Source of the DNA: Candidatus Acidiferrales bacterium
GTDB lineage: Bacteria > Acidobacteriota > Terriglobia > Acidiferrales > UBA7541
Reading direction: 5' to 3'
Length of the DNA: 43,470 nt
Assembly: GCA_030037525.1 (NCBI GenBank)
Contig: JASHRC010000240.1
Span: forward strand, 1-43,470
Shown here: positions 26,304-35,331 of the stretch, piece after piece
Layout of the letters: each line of letters opens with the position of its first letter
How positions within the stretch are numbered: the first letter of the stretch is position 1
The notes under the pieces: model-generated
Told to the model about the DNA's origin: nothing
Database searches by the model: none
The model's input: only the letters and a program-made list of their open reading frames with translations
Made by a program: the position numbers and the translations under genes

Positions 26304-26840
26304 ATGCCGGAAGGCAAAGGGCTGCTCATCGTTTATACCGGTCCAGGCAAGGGCAAAACGACCTGTGCTTTGGGCACGGGATTTCGCGCCGTAGGGCAAG
26401 GTCTGCACGTCCTGATGGTGCAGTTCATCAAGGGCTCGTGGCACTACGGCGAGCTCGATAGCGCCAAAATGCTGGGCGACGACAAATTTGAAATTCGGCC
26501 CATGGGCCGGGGGTTCGTCAAGATCGGCGAAGTCGAAACCGATCCGGAAGATATTCGCCTCTGCGAGGAGGCCTGGGAGTACGGACGGGCCCAAATCTAC
26601 GGAGAAAAGTACGATCTCGTGATTTTGGATGAGCTCAATTACGTGATCAGCTACAAGATGCTCGACGCGGATCGCGTGGTCCAATCGCTCGTGGATCGGC
26701 CTGAGCGCGTGCATGTCATTTGCACGGGACGAAATGCGCATCCCAAACTGGTCGAAGCAGCCGATTTGGTCACCGAAATGAAGGACGTAAAGCATCCCTA
26801 TACAAAGGGCATTCTTGCGCAGCGCGGAATTGATTATTAG
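26304..26840 (+). CDS. cobO: Cob(I)yrinic acid a,c-diamide adenosyltransferase, CobO/BtuR type
   Basis: A 178-residue P-loop enzyme that transfers the adenosyl group of ATP to cob(I)alamin or its precursors. P-loop GPGKGKTT spans residues 13-20, followed by the FIKGSWHYGE segment, the DLVILDELNY Walker B region and the CTGRNAHPKLVEAADLVTEM motif. These are clear CobO/CobA signatures, distinct from the PduO type. No cobalamin riboswitch or other cob gene is visible nearby, so it may serve B12 salvage. It precedes accD directly, with accD's ribosome-binding site starting at the cobO stop. Confidence 0.94.
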   Translation: MPEGKGLLIVYTGPGKGKTTCALGTGFRAVGQGLHVLMVQFIKGSWHYGELDSAKMLGDDKFEIRPMGRGFVKIGEVETDPEDIRLCEEAWEYGRAQIYGEKYDLVILDELNYVISYKMLDADRVVQSLVDRPERVHVICTGRNAHPKLVEAADLVTEMKDVKHPYTKGILAQRGIDY

Positions 26841-26857
26841 AAAGGAGGCGGGGGCCA

Positions 26858-26890
26858 ATGCGTGTCCGGTTCCGCCATGACCTGGTTTAA
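26858..26890 (+). CDS. Possible 10-codon upstream reading frame overlapping the accD start
   Basis: An ATG at 26858 lies nine bases after AAAGGAGG (26841-26848), ideal spacing, and encodes MRVRFRHDLV before TAA. It overlaps the accD start in another frame. It may be a leader peptide or may be incidental, with the strong Shine-Dalgarno serving the GTG at 26862. Confidence 0.25.
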   Translation: MRVRFRHDLV

Positions 26891-27728
26891 GCGGGAAAAA
26901 AGCGCTATTGAAAATCCAACGCCCGTCGATGAGCGGCGCGTCCGCACCGAAGGCCTCTGGACCAAGTGCAACGCCTGCCGTGCCATCATCTGGAAAAGGG
27001 ATCTCGAAGCAAATTGGGAAGTGTGTCCCAAGTGCGATCACCATTTCCGCTTGGGCGCCCGCCGGAGACTGGAACTTCTCCTCGACGACGGCCAGTGGAC
27101 CGAGCATGACGCGGAGCTGGCCTCGAGCGACCCTTTGCATTTCACCGATACGCGCCCTTACGCGCAGCGCCTTCTGGAAGCTCAGGAAAAGCTCGGCATG
27201 AAAGACGCAATCATGACGGCCGAAGGAACGCTCGCGGGCCGGCGGGTGATTTGCTGCTCGATGGAGTTCGGGTTTATCGGGGGTTCGATGGGCGCGGTCG
27301 TCGGCGAAAAAGTCGCACGCGCGATCGAACGCTGCCTTGCCGAGAACATCCCCCTCGTGATCGTCTCCTGCTCGGCTGGCGCGCGCATGATGGAAGGCGC
27401 AGTCAGCTTGATGCAGCTCGCCAAGGTGGGAGCAGCCCTGGCCCGGCTGGACGACGCGCGCGTCCCGTTCATCTCGGTGTTAACCGACCCAACCACAGGA
27501 GGGGTGAGCGCGAGCTACGCCATGCTGGGCGATCTGAACATCGCCGAGCCGGGAGCGATGATCGGTTTTGCCGGACCGCGCGTGATCGAACAGACCATCC
27601 GCCAGAAGCTTCCCGAAGGCTTCCAGACGGCGGAATTCCTTCTTGAGCATGGCTTCCTTGACGCCATCGTTCCCCGCAAAGAGCTCAAAGCTTACATCGC
27701 GCAGGCCCTCGGTTTCTTCCTCGACTGA
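26877..27728 (+). CDS. accD: Acetyl-CoA carboxylase carboxyltransferase subunit beta
   Basis: A 283-residue subunit that, with AccA, transfers the carboxyl group from biotin to acetyl-CoA. The N-terminal zinc ribbon has Cys31, Cys34, Cys50 and Cys53 (CNAC, CPKC). The crotonase-like domain contains MEFGFIGGSMGAVVGEK, SCSAGARMMEG and PTTGGVSASYAMLGD. The start is uncertain: ATG 26877 begins the conserved MTWFKR sequence, but the GTG at 26862 is better placed relative to AAAGGAGG at 26841-26848. The folC ATG follows one base after the accD stop. accD-folC pairing is common in bacteria. Confidence 0.96.
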   Translation: MTWFKREKSAIENPTPVDERRVRTEGLWTKCNACRAIIWKRDLEANWEVCPKCDHHFRLGARRRLELLLDDGQWTEHDAELASSDPLHFTDTRPYAQRLLEAQEKLGMKDAIMTAEGTLAGRRVICCSMEFGFIGGSMGAVVGEKVARAIERCLAENIPLVIVSCSAGARMMEGAVSLMQLAKVGAALARLDDARVPFISVLTDPTTGGVSASYAMLGDLNIAEPGAMIGFAGPRVIEQTIRQKLPEGFQTAEFLLEHGFLDAIVPRKELKAYIAQALGFFLD

Positions 27729-27729
27729 A

Positions 27730-29106
27730 ATGACCTATGAAGAAGCGGTTCGCGAGCTGCTGGCCTTAGGGCGGGAACTGGCCGCGCCTCAGCAAGCTCG
27801 CGTGCAAAAATTCGGCCTCGCCAATATCCTCACGCTCGCAGGGCATCTCGGTAATCCCCAGCAATCGATTGCCTGCCTTCACATCGCCGGGACGAACGGC
27901 AAAGGCTCGACGGCGGCGATGCTCGAATCCATCTTTCGTACCTCCGGTTATCGCGTGGGCCTTTACACTTCGCCGCACTTGGAACGCATCAATGAACGCA
28001 TTCGCATCCAGGGCGGGGACATCTCGGATGAAAAGTTTGCCTCGGCCTGGGAGCGCGTGCGGGCGATGATCGAATCGCTGCTCGCAAGCGGCAGACTCGC
28101 CGCGCATCCGACCTACTTTGAATCGATTACTGCACTGGCGTTTGTAGCCTTCGCTGAAGCAGGGGTCGATTTCGCCATCTATGAAGTCGGCCTGGGTGGC
28201 AGACTCGATGCGACCAATATCGTCCAGCCGCAGGTTGCCGTCATCACTTCGATTGACTTCGACCACGAAGGTTTTCTCGGCTATTCCATAGCGGAAATTG
28301 CCGCCGAAAAGGCAGGCATCATCAAACCGGGCGCGTGGGTGGCGAGTTCTGCCGAAAGAGGGGAAGCACGAGCCGTGATCGCGCGCCGCTGCCAGGAGGT
28401 CGGTGCGTGGCTGGTCGAGGTGGACCAGACCTGGCGGCTCGAAGATGTCCGCGCCTCGGCTGGCTACTATCGTGCTCGGGCGCTCTCGGTCGACTCGGGA
28501 AGCCCGCTCAGTTTGGAACCGTCGCTCGCCGGCCGCTTTCAGCTTCGCAACGCCCTTGCGGCGGCGACTGCTGCGCGACTGGCCGCCAAGCGCGGGTTCG
28601 CTGTCACGGACGAAGCCATCGAGCAAGGCATACGTTCGACAAGATGGCCCGGCCGGCTGGAGCGGCTCCAGGCGAGCCCGGCGGTTTATCTCGACGGCAC
28701 GCATAATCCCTCCGGCGCAAACGAGCTGCTCACCTTTTGGAAGGAGAATCTCAGGGGCCGCCGCATTTTGCTCGTCTACGGCGCGATGCGCGATAAAGCC
28801 GTCGATGAAATTGCGGGATGCCTGTTTCCCGCTGCCGACTTCGTGATCTTCACCCAGCCGCTTCAGCCTCGTGCCATCTCAGCCCCCCTTCTGGCGGAAA
28901 TGACCGGACATCTGGCGAAGAGTTCGATCATCATCCCCGAACCTTCCGAAGCGCTCGAGCACGCCATCGATATCGCCTTGCCGGAGGATGCCATTTTCGC
29001 TACCGGTTCGCTCTACCTGGTGGGCGACCTGCGCTCCTATTGGTCCCGACGAAATTCGATCGAGCATGTCCATCCGGTTCCCGCCGCCAAGTCTTCGAAA
29101 CGCTGA
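27730..29106 (+). CDS. folC: Bifunctional folylpolyglutamate synthase / dihydrofolate synthase
   Basis: A 458-residue Mur-ligase-fold enzyme that adds glutamate to dihydropteroate and extends folate polyglutamate tails. The ATP loop GTNGKGS lies at residues 54-60; TSPHLERINERI, the YEVGLGGRLDATN segment, SIDFDHEGFLG and the C-terminal DGTHNPSGANEL motif follow in order. I chose ATG 27730, one base after the accD stop, because the family N-terminus (YEEAVREL) begins there; the frame is also open upstream inside accD. Third gene of the cobO-accD-folC unit. No clear terminator follows. Confidence 0.95.
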   Translation: MTYEEAVRELLALGRELAAPQQARVQKFGLANILTLAGHLGNPQQSIACLHIAGTNGKGSTAAMLESIFRTSGYRVGLYTSPHLERINERIRIQGGDISDEKFASAWERVRAMIESLLASGRLAAHPTYFESITALAFVAFAEAGVDFAIYEVGLGGRLDATNIVQPQVAVITSIDFDHEGFLGYSIAEIAAEKAGIIKPGAWVASSAERGEARAVIARRCQEVGAWLVEVDQTWRLEDVRASAGYYRARALSVDSGSPLSLEPSLAGRFQLRNALAAATAARLAAKRGFAVTDEAIEQGIRSTRWPGRLERLQASPAVYLDGTHNPSGANELLTFWKENLRGRRILLVYGAMRDKAVDEIAGCLFPAADFVIFTQPLQPRAISAPLLAEMTGHLAKSSIIIPEPSEALEHAIDIALPEDAIFATGSLYLVGDLRSYWSRRNSIEHVHPVPAAKSSKR

Positions 29107-29216
29107 GAGTTCTCCCAAAACTCATATTCCCCATCTCCGAATCATAGGATGAGGGCTTCTGTTTTGATTGTGCCGCGCGGAAATCTGCGAAATCGAGCCG
29201 AGAAGCGAGCAGCAAA

Positions 29217-29261
29217 ACCCCGCTCCGCACGTCTAACGTTCCAGACGAGAAGCAGCGGGGT
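29217..29261 (+). repeat. Hairpin covering the ribosome-binding region of the DinB-like gene
   Basis: ACCCCGCT (29217-29224) pairs perfectly with AGCGGGGT (29254-29261), enclosing an inner CGTCT/AGACG stem (29230-29234 / 29243-29247). The right arm contains the GGGGT that would act as Shine-Dalgarno for the GTG at 29267. No T tract follows, so a terminator for folC is less likely. Confidence 0.45.
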
Positions 29262-29266
29262 GAGCT

Positions 29267-29818
29267 GTGACGCGTGACGAAAGGCGACAAGTGCTCGAGT
29301 CGTTTGGTCGCGCGCCTATGCTTCTCGCCGGCGCCTTGCGACAACTCCCTAAAAGAATGTGGCTGTATAAGCCCGCGCCCGACCGCTGGAGTATCCACGA
29401 GATCATCGTCCATCTGGCCGACAGCGAGGCGAGTTCTTACCTCCGCTGTCGCTACCTGATCGCGGACCCGGGAATCGCCATACCCGAGTTTGATCCGGAG
29501 AAATGGGCAAGCACGCTCGGTTATTTTCACCAAAGCACCCGGGAGGCGCTTGAAATCATTCGCCGCCTGCGCCGAGTGACCTACAACCTGCTTGCCAAGC
29601 TCCCTGAATCAGTCTGGCGGCACATCCCCCCCGAGGACTCCGAGCGAGGCGCGATGAGCCTCGAACAGTGGATTGAGCGCCAGGAGCAGCACATTCCCCA
29701 TCACATCGACCAAATCAAGCAGAATTACCAGTCCTGGCTTGGCACCCACCCGCCGCGAAAGGCTCGCACGGGCCGGGAGGGGTCCCGCTTCATATCGCTT
29801 TCAGCCGAGGTCTGCTAA
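29267..29818 (+). CDS. DinB-superfamily four-helix protein
   Basis: A 183-residue protein of the DinB/YfiT-like four-helix-bundle superfamily. The WSIHEIIVHLADSEASSYLRCRYL segment places a His in helix 2, and the EQHIPHHIDQI segment near the C-terminus supplies further His residues, consistent with the family metal triad. Members include thiol-dependent S-transferases and DNA-damage-induced proteins of unknown activity. The start is a GTG at 29267; the ribosome-binding region is inside a strong hairpin. The last 25 residues are Arg-rich. Specific substrate unknown. Confidence 0.82.
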   Translation: MTRDERRQVLESFGRAPMLLAGALRQLPKRMWLYKPAPDRWSIHEIIVHLADSEASSYLRCRYLIADPGIAIPEFDPEKWASTLGYFHQSTREALEIIRRLRRVTYNLLAKLPESVWRHIPPEDSERGAMSLEQWIERQEQHIPHHIDQIKQNYQSWLGTHPPRKARTGREGSRFISLSAEVC

Positions 29819-29876
29819 CCGATTTGAACCTTCGTGGGTTGATGGCGGCGGGCGGCGATGCTACGATGGTTGTTAG

Positions 29877-30638
29877 ATGAGTCTCCAAGCAGGTCGCAAG
29901 GCCCGAATAGGCATCCCGTATCGCACTAGAAACGAAGAACTTACCGGAGATTTCGGCAAGCTCGAAAACTACATCGACTCGGTGCGCAAGGCCGGGGCCG
30001 AAGCCGTCGTAATTTCGCTGGGTCTGGGCTCGCTCCATCTTGCGAAGATCGCGCGCACGCTCGATGGCGTCGTTTTGACTGGCAGCCCCGCCGATGTAGA
30101 TCCCGCGCGTTTTCGAGCCCCCAGGCACGCCAAATGCGCCGATCCTGACAAAGACCGCGAGCGGACCGATTCTGCTTTGCTGGAGCATTGTCTGGCGGAG
30201 AGAAAACCGGTGCTGGCCATCTGTTACGGCATGCAGAGCTTGAACGTCTTTCTCGCCGGCACCCTCATTCAGGACATCCAGAGCGAGGTCGAAGCGGCGA
30301 TCGAGCACGATTGGGATGACTCGCCAGGTGCTCCGGATCGCACCCACGCGATCTCGATCGAGCCCGACTCGCGTCTTGCCCAGACCGCCAGCGGCTTCCA
30401 AGCGCTGGTGAACAGCTCCCATCATCAGGCCGTCGGCCAGCCGGGGCGCCATTTGCGGGTCGTCTCTCGCACGAGCGACGGTGTGATTGAGGCGGTCGAA
30501 TGGAGAGGTGACGCCAACTGGATTTTGGGAGTGCAATGGCATCCGGAGCGCATGGCCGAAACTGACTCGCTCGCACGAGGCCTGTTCGCGGATCTGGTTG
30601 CTGTCGCTCGGCTGGGGAAAATGCCCGCGCAAGCCTAG
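29877..30638 (+). CDS. Class I glutamine amidotransferase / gamma-glutamyl hydrolase, PuuD-like (peptidase C26)
   Basis: A 253-residue cytosolic enzyme. The nucleophile is Cys116 in LAICYGMQ, and His222-Glu224 in QWHPER complete the triad. The oxyanion region GVVLTGSPADVDP and the conserved NSSHHQAV segment are those of the PuuD/C26 subfamily, which hydrolyses gamma-glutamyl amides such as gamma-glutamyl-GABA. The start ATG at 29877 follows the DinB-like stop by 58 bases. Other puu genes are absent, so the true substrate is open; the fold and catalytic residues are clear. Confidence 0.9.
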   Translation: MSLQAGRKARIGIPYRTRNEELTGDFGKLENYIDSVRKAGAEAVVISLGLGSLHLAKIARTLDGVVLTGSPADVDPARFRAPRHAKCADPDKDRERTDSALLEHCLAERKPVLAICYGMQSLNVFLAGTLIQDIQSEVEAAIEHDWDDSPGAPDRTHAISIEPDSRLAQTASGFQALVNSSHHQAVGQPGRHLRVVSRTSDGVIEAVEWRGDANWILGVQWHPERMAETDSLARGLFADLVAVARLGKMPAQA

Positions 30639-30794
30639 CCGTGGTATGCTCGGAAGTGAGAAACTGCCGTTGGTTCCCAGCCGGGATGGCGTGAAACGGA
30701 AAAAACTGCGAAGCCACCTGCTTCGGCGGTCACACGGTTTGCGGGGCAACCTTCATCACTGCTCGAGTGTCAATGTAAAGTGGAGCTCTCTGCT

Positions 30795-31706
30795 GTGCGC
30801 ATAACCCTTCTGCCCTTATTGCTTCTCTTGGGCGCCTGCTTGATTACGCCGGCTGCCGCGTCGGCTCAGGGCGATCAGTTCCTGATGCCGGATCAGAGCG
30901 CCGCCAAAGCCAAGCAAATCCTCAACCAGGCCATCAACGCGCTTGGCGGATCGGCCTATCTCCAACTCCACGACACGACGTGCGACGGCACCATCAGCAC
31001 CTTCGATCATTCGGGCGACCTCAATGAGTTCATCGCTGTGCACGATTCCCAGGAACTGCCCGACAAGGACCGCACCGAGTACATCCGCAAGGGCCGGAAC
31101 ACCATTCTTCAGTATGTGGTCGGCATTGACGGCTTGGAGTACTCCCACGGCGGAATGGTGATCACGGTTTTCAACGGGAATCAGGGCTGGAGCTACGACC
31201 GCAGCGGCGTTAGCCAACTCCCCGCCAGTTCCGTAAATCAGTTTCAGGAACAGGTGAAGCGAAGCATCGACAACATACTGCGCTTCCGCCTCAAGGAGCC
31301 GGGGATGATCTTCCGGTACGCCGGCCCAGACATCGTGGAGCTGAAGAAGGTGGATTGGATCGAGCTGACCGATGCTGATAATCACACGATTCGAATCGCC
31401 ATCGACCAACAGACCCACCTGCCGATTCGCAAGAGCGCCGAGATGCGCGATCCCAAAACGCAGCTCAAAACCGAAGAAATCGAATACCTGTCGAACTATC
31501 ACGCAGTCGACGGCATCGCGACTCCGTTTCAAATCGAACGCGAGCGGAACGGCTTTAAGATCTTCCAGGGTTTCTACGAGAAGTGCGCTTACAACACGAA
31601 TTTGCCCGACTCGCTCTTCACCCGTGCCTCACTCGATGAGCGCTGGACTCAATCCGGCAAAAAAGACGCCAAGAAGAAAGACAAAGACTCTTCTTCGAAC
31701 GAGTAG
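30795..31706 (+). CDS. Exported LolA-like protein of unknown function
   Basis: A 303-residue protein with a signal peptide (about 1-25: [18 protein letters not shown], ending ASAQ). The remainder is beta-rich, with an N-terminal helix ([14 protein letters not shown]) and repeated strand motifs ending in [18 protein letters not shown], the pattern of outer-membrane lipoprotein-sorting/LolA-like proteins common in Acidobacteriota. The C-terminus is Lys/Asp-rich. GTG 30795 is preferred because GGAG (30782-30785) lies nine bases before it; an in-frame GTG at 30780 would overlap that signal. The Cys inside the hydrophobic segment (GAC) could be a lipobox, but AQ cleavage is also plausible. Confidence 0.65.
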   Translation: MRITLLPLLLLLGACLITPAAASAQGDQFLMPDQSAAKAKQILNQAINALGGSAYLQLHDTTCDGTISTFDHSGDLNEFIAVHDSQELPDKDRTEYIRKGRNTILQYVVGIDGLEYSHGGMVITVFNGNQGWSYDRSGVSQLPASSVNQFQEQVKRSIDNILRFRLKEPGMIFRYAGPDIVELKKVDWIELTDADNHTIRIAIDQQTHLPIRKSAEMRDPKTQLKTEEIEYLSNYHAVDGIATPFQIERERNGFKIFQGFYEKCAYNTNLPDSLFTRASLDERWTQSGKKDAKKKDKDSSSNE

Positions 31707-31752
31707 CGAAGGCCGGCGCTCGGATGCTCCGTTCCCGGAGTATAATCGCGGG

Positions 31753-32304
31753 ATGGCGCCAAAGGGAAAATTGTCCCGGATGCACGGCACTACGGTGTTG
31801 TGCGTTCGCAGGGACAACAAGGTTGTCCTCGCCGCCGACGGGCAGGTCACGCTGGGAGAAACCGTCATCAAGCACAGCGCCCGGAAAACGCGGCGCTTGT
31901 TCAACGATAAAATCCTGGCCGGTTTTGCCGGCAGCACGGCGGACGCCCTTTCGCTGTTTGCTCGCTTTGAAAACAAATTGCAGGAATATCACGGCAATCT
32001 GGCTCGCAGTGCGGTGGAACTGGCCAAGGAGTGGCGCACCGACCGCTCGCTGCGTCATCTGAATGCGCTGCTGATTGTGGCCGATGCGAAGGGTACCTTC
32101 CTGCTGTCGGGTGATGGCGACGTGATCGAACCCGACGATGGCATTTGCGCCATCGGCTCGGGCGGGCCGTACGCCCTGTCGGCCGCGCGCGTGCTGGCCA
32201 AGCACACCAAGATGAACGCCAAGGACATCGCCCAGGAAGCGATGCGCATCGCCAGTGAAATTTGCATCTTCACCAACGCCAATTTCAGCGTCGAAGAATT
32301 GTAG
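31753..32304 (+). CDS. hslV: ATP-dependent protease peptidase subunit HslV (ClpQ)
   Basis: A 183-residue threonine protease that forms a two-ring dodecamer capped by HslU. A 12-residue propeptide (ending RMHG) precedes the catalytic Thr13 in TTVLCVRR; processing must expose that Thr. [25 protein letters not shown], the GDGDVIEP segment and [12 protein letters not shown] follow. I chose ATG 31753; a second in-frame ATG at 31780 would leave only MHG before the Thr. GGAG at 31737-31740 is a distant Shine-Dalgarno, and a TATAAT at 31741-31746 overlaps the leader. hslU follows after seven bases. Confidence 0.95.
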   Translation: MAPKGKLSRMHGTTVLCVRRDNKVVLAADGQVTLGETVIKHSARKTRRLFNDKILAGFAGSTADALSLFARFENKLQEYHGNLARSAVELAKEWRTDRSLRHLNALLIVADAKGTFLLSGDGDVIEPDDGICAIGSGGPYALSAARVLAKHTKMNAKDIAQEAMRIASEICIFTNANFSVEEL

Positions 32305-32311
32305 GGGAATC

Positions 32312-33718
32312 ATGGTGATTTACTTGTCCGGTGACCAGCAAACCGAAGAAGCCGAGGCGCTTCCTTCGTTCGATGAACTGACGCCGCGCGAAATCGTCGG
32401 CGAACTGGACAAATACATCGTCGGCCAGACTGCGGCCAAGAAGGCCGTGGCCATCGCTTTGCGCAACCGCGTGCGCCGCCAGAAATTGCAGCCCGAAATC
32501 GCCGAAGACATCCTGCCGAAGAATATCTTGATGATCGGGCCTACGGGCGTGGGCAAAACGGAAATTGCGCGGCGCCTGGCGCGCCTGGCCGGCTGCCCGT
32601 TTGTGAAAGTAGAAGCCTCGAAGTACACCGAGGTCGGTTACGTGGGTCGCGATGTCGAGTCCATGGTCCGCGACCTGGTGGAAACGGCCATCGACATGGT
32701 GCGCGAAGAAAAACTCGATGAAGTTGCCGAGCGAGCCGAACAAGCCGCCGAAGAGCGCCTGCTCGATCTTCTCTTGCCCCCCTCTACTCCCGCCCCGAAC
32801 GCCGCCGACGGAGGCGAAGCGCAGCGCCGCGAACAAGCCCAGCGAACGCGCGATAAGCTGCGCATCCAGCTCCGCGAAGGAAAGCTGGACCAGCGGCTGG
32901 TGGAAGTCGAAGTGCGGGAACGCTCCATGCCCTCGTTTGAAATCATCACCAACCAGGGCGTCGAGGAGATGGATATCAACGTCAAGGACATGCTCTCGGG
33001 CATGTTTGGACAGCAGAAGAAGAAGCGGAAAATGACCGTTTCCGAGGCCTTCGACTACCTCATCCAGGAGGAGGAAAACCGCCTGATCGACATGGACCAA
33101 GTGACGCGAATCGCGGTCGATCGTGTGGAGCAGATGGGAATTCTCTTCATCGATGAAATCGACAAGATCGCCGGCCGCGAATCCGGGCACGGACCCGACG
33201 TTTCCCGGGAAGGCGTTCAGCGCGATATCCTGCCCATCGTCGAAGGGACCACCGTCAACACGCGCTACGGCATGGTCCGCACCGATCACATTCTGTTCAT
33301 CGCTGCGGGTGCGTTCCACACCTCCAAGCCGTCCGATCTCATTCCCGAACTGCAAGGGCGCTTTCCGATCCGCGTCGAATTGAGCTCGCTCACCGAGGGC
33401 GATTTCGTACGCATCCTCACCGAGCCTAAAAATGCGCTCATCAAGCAGTACATGGCGCTGCTGGATACCGAAGGGTTGAAACTCTCCTTCGCAGACGATG
33501 CGGTCGCGGCCGTCGCCCGATTCGCCGCCAAGGTCAACGAGCAGACTGAAAACATCGGCGCGCGCCGCCTGCACACCATCCTCGAGAAGGTTCTGGAGGA
33601 TATTTCTTTCGAAGCTCCGGAAATGAAGAAGAAAACGATCAAGCTGGACGCTGCCTACGTTCAGAAGCAACTCGCGGACATCGTGAAGGATCAGGATCTG
33701 AGCCGCTACATTCTATAG
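32312..33718 (+). CDS. hslU: ATP-dependent protease ATPase subunit HslU (ClpY)
   Basis: A 468-residue AAA+ unfoldase partner of HslV. Residues 21-75 hold the family N-terminus ([17 protein letters not shown]), then Walker A GPTGVGKT (76-83), the [11 protein letters not shown] pore loop, a variable I domain (about 120-230) rich in Glu, Gln and Arg, Walker [10 protein letters not shown], the sensor region and the C-terminal RYIL tail. That tail docks into HslV and activates it, so its presence supports a working pair. The start ATG 32312 follows GGGGAAT. The operon continues with a lipoprotein ten bases downstream. Confidence 0.97.
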   Translation: MVIYLSGDQQTEEAEALPSFDELTPREIVGELDKYIVGQTAAKKAVAIALRNRVRRQKLQPEIAEDILPKNILMIGPTGVGKTEIARRLARLAGCPFVKVEASKYTEVGYVGRDVESMVRDLVETAIDMVREEKLDEVAERAEQAAEERLLDLLLPPSTPAPNAADGGEAQRREQAQRTRDKLRIQLREGKLDQRLVEVEVRERSMPSFEIITNQGVEEMDINVKDMLSGMFGQQKKKRKMTVSEAFDYLIQEEENRLIDMDQVTRIAVDRVEQMGILFIDEIDKIAGRESGHGPDVSREGVQRDILPIVEGTTVNTRYGMVRTDHILFIAAGAFHTSKPSDLIPELQGRFPIRVELSSLTEGDFVRILTEPKNALIKQYMALLDTEGLKLSFADDAVAAVARFAAKVNEQTENIGARRLHTILEKVLEDISFEAPEMKKKTIKLDAAYVQKQLADIVKDQDLSRYIL

Positions 33719-33728
33719 AAAAGCGAAA

Positions 33729-34850
33729 ATGGGAACGTCCCGGCCTTGCACGAGGGACGCGCGTTCGTGCGCGTTCCATTTTCTGATCGCGTTGGCTCTG
33801 TTTTCGATTGGCTGCGCCTCACCGAGCGAGCCCGTCGAGCGCAAGCCCGTTGTCGCAGAAAAGATCGGAGACCTCAGTGCGGTGCAGGCGGGCAATGATG
33901 TGGTTCTTAGCTTCACCCTGCCGACGGAGACCGTCGATCGCCGCGCACTCACCCAGCCTCTCTCCCTTGAGATTTACCGCAGCATCGGCGAGCCAGGAGC
34001 GAATGCGGCGGCGCAGCTGGCGCTCGTGGCGACCATCCCTTCCGGCGAGGTTGCTCAATATTCAACCGAAGGACGGGTTCGTTGGGTGGATTCCTTGAAA
34101 GCCGCCGATTTTGCGGGGCTCGACGATCTCGCCAGCGCCTCTTACAGCGTTCGCACGCGCGCATCGGTGAAGCAAGACTCTGATCCTTCCAATGTCGCCT
34201 CCCTTCGCGTTCATCCGGCGTATGAGCCAATCGCCGATCTCAAAGCCGAGGTCACCCGGTCCGCGATCATTCTGACCTGGACCCCGCCAGCGAAAACTCT
34301 TACTGGTCAAGCCCCCCCGGTAGGCGGCTACCAGATCTATCGAGGCGCAACCGGCAAGGAAGCCGTGGCCCCGCCACTTGTGAGAATCGGCGAAACCAGC
34401 TCCCCGACTTTTCAGGATAGGCAGTTTGAGTTCGGCCAAACCTACCTGTATTCGGTGCGAAGCGTCGTCGGCCCCGGCAGCGAGGCCATCGAGTCGGCCG
34501 ACTCGAATCTGGTCACCCTCACCCCGCGCGACACGTTTCCGCCCGCGGCTCCCACGGGACTGGTCGTTGTGCTAGTTCCCCGACAGGCGGGAACCGCTCC
34601 ACAACTGGAGCTTTCTTGGGCCATCAGCCCGGAAACCGAAGTGGCCGGTTACAACGTCTATCGAAGCGAGCAGACAGGTGTTCGGGGAGAACACCTGAAC
34701 CCGGAACTGTTGCTTACGCCTGCGTTTCGCGATATGAATGTCGAACCCGGCCACCGCTACCTGTATACCGTTACGGCCGTTGACCGCTTCGGAAACGAAA
34801 GCGCACCGAGCGAGGTTATCGCGGGCAGCGTGCCGGCAGAAAATCAGTAG
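33729..34850 (+). CDS. Lipoprotein with fibronectin type III-like repeats
   Basis: A 373-residue envelope protein. The N-terminus has a basic stretch, a hydrophobic segment (FHFLIALALFSIGC) and a lipobox-like Cys at residue 29. Three fibronectin III-like beta modules follow (about 45-165, 170-270, 278-365), each with the YxVRxR/YLYSVR/YLYTVTAVD strand pattern and terminal aromatic residues. Such proteins are usually surface-attached adhesive or scaffolding modules; no catalytic motif is seen. It starts ten bases after hslU and ends just before the four-TM protein, so it may be cotranscribed with them. Function is inferred only at the level of domain type. Confidence 0.75.
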   Translation: MGTSRPCTRDARSCAFHFLIALALFSIGCASPSEPVERKPVVAEKIGDLSAVQAGNDVVLSFTLPTETVDRRALTQPLSLEIYRSIGEPGANAAAQLALVATIPSGEVAQYSTEGRVRWVDSLKAADFAGLDDLASASYSVRTRASVKQDSDPSNVASLRVHPAYEPIADLKAEVTRSAIILTWTPPAKTLTGQAPPVGGYQIYRGATGKEAVAPPLVRIGETSSPTFQDRQFEFGQTYLYSVRSVVGPGSEAIESADSNLVTLTPRDTFPPAAPTGLVVVLVPRQAGTAPQLELSWAISPETEVAGYNVYRSEQTGVRGEHLNPELLLTPAFRDMNVEPGHRYLYTVTAVDRFGNESAPSEVIAGSVPAENQ

Positions 34851-34854
34851 CCCT

Positions 34855-35331
34855 ATGACAGAATTACTGACCAGCAAGCCGGAGGCTTCCGCGCCGCACC
34901 CTACGGTCCGCTACGGGCTTTCGACCGGCGCCCTGCTTGTGATCACCATGCTCGCGGCGCTGGTCGCCGCGAATCGAACTCCCTCCCTGGAGCGATACGC
35001 CCTTGAGCGCAACGCGATCTCCTTTGGCCTGTTCATCCTGTTCATGTTGATTCCCGTGGTGCGCTTTTGGAATCGCCCTCTCAAGATGTTCGGCGCGGCC
35101 ATCATCGGATGGACAATCTTCGCAGCCGCCTACGACATCGCCGGAATGGTCTTCGAGAACCTGTTCGATTCCCTCCGACACACTCCGCTGATGGTGCTGT
35201 GTGAAGGGGCCGTGGTCTATGGGGTGTGCTCGGTTGTGTCGTGGGTGGCGGGAATGTGCATCCAAGCCCGGCACCATCGGATTGCGCCGAGCCGAAAGGC
35301 AGCGAGTGAAGCGGCTCGCCACGTGCGATGA
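34855..35331 (+). CDS. Four-helix integral membrane protein of unknown function
   Basis: 158 residues. Four hydrophobic segments are visible at about 20-40 (LSTGALLVITMLAALVAA), 56-74 (FGLFILFMLIPVVRF), 79-102 (FGAAIIGWTIFAAAYDIAG) and 112-134 (VLCEGAVVYGVCSVVSWVAG). The N- and C-termini are polar, the latter His/Arg-rich. No recognised family motif is present. I chose ATG 34855, five bases after the lipoprotein stop; the frame is open further upstream inside that gene. The stop overlaps the FAA-hydrolase ATG (ATGA), so these genes are probably translated together. Confidence 0.62.
   Translation: MTELLTSKPEASAPHPTVRYGLSTGALLVITMLAALVAANRTPSLERYALERNAISFGLFILFMLIPVVRFWNRPLKMFGAAIIGWTIFAAAYDIAGMVFENLFDSLRHTPLMVLCEGAVVYGVCSVVSWVAGMCIQARHHRIAPSRKAASEAARHVR

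Noticed and set aside
31741-31746. TATAAT just before hslV as a promoter -10
   Set aside because: It is only six bases before the ATG and no -35 lies at 16-18 bases; it would give a nearly leaderless transcript. Chance occurrence is more likely.
32285-33670. A 461-codon leftward frame opposite hslU
   Set aside because: It mirrors hslU exactly; hslU has all AAA+ motifs, and the antisense product has none.
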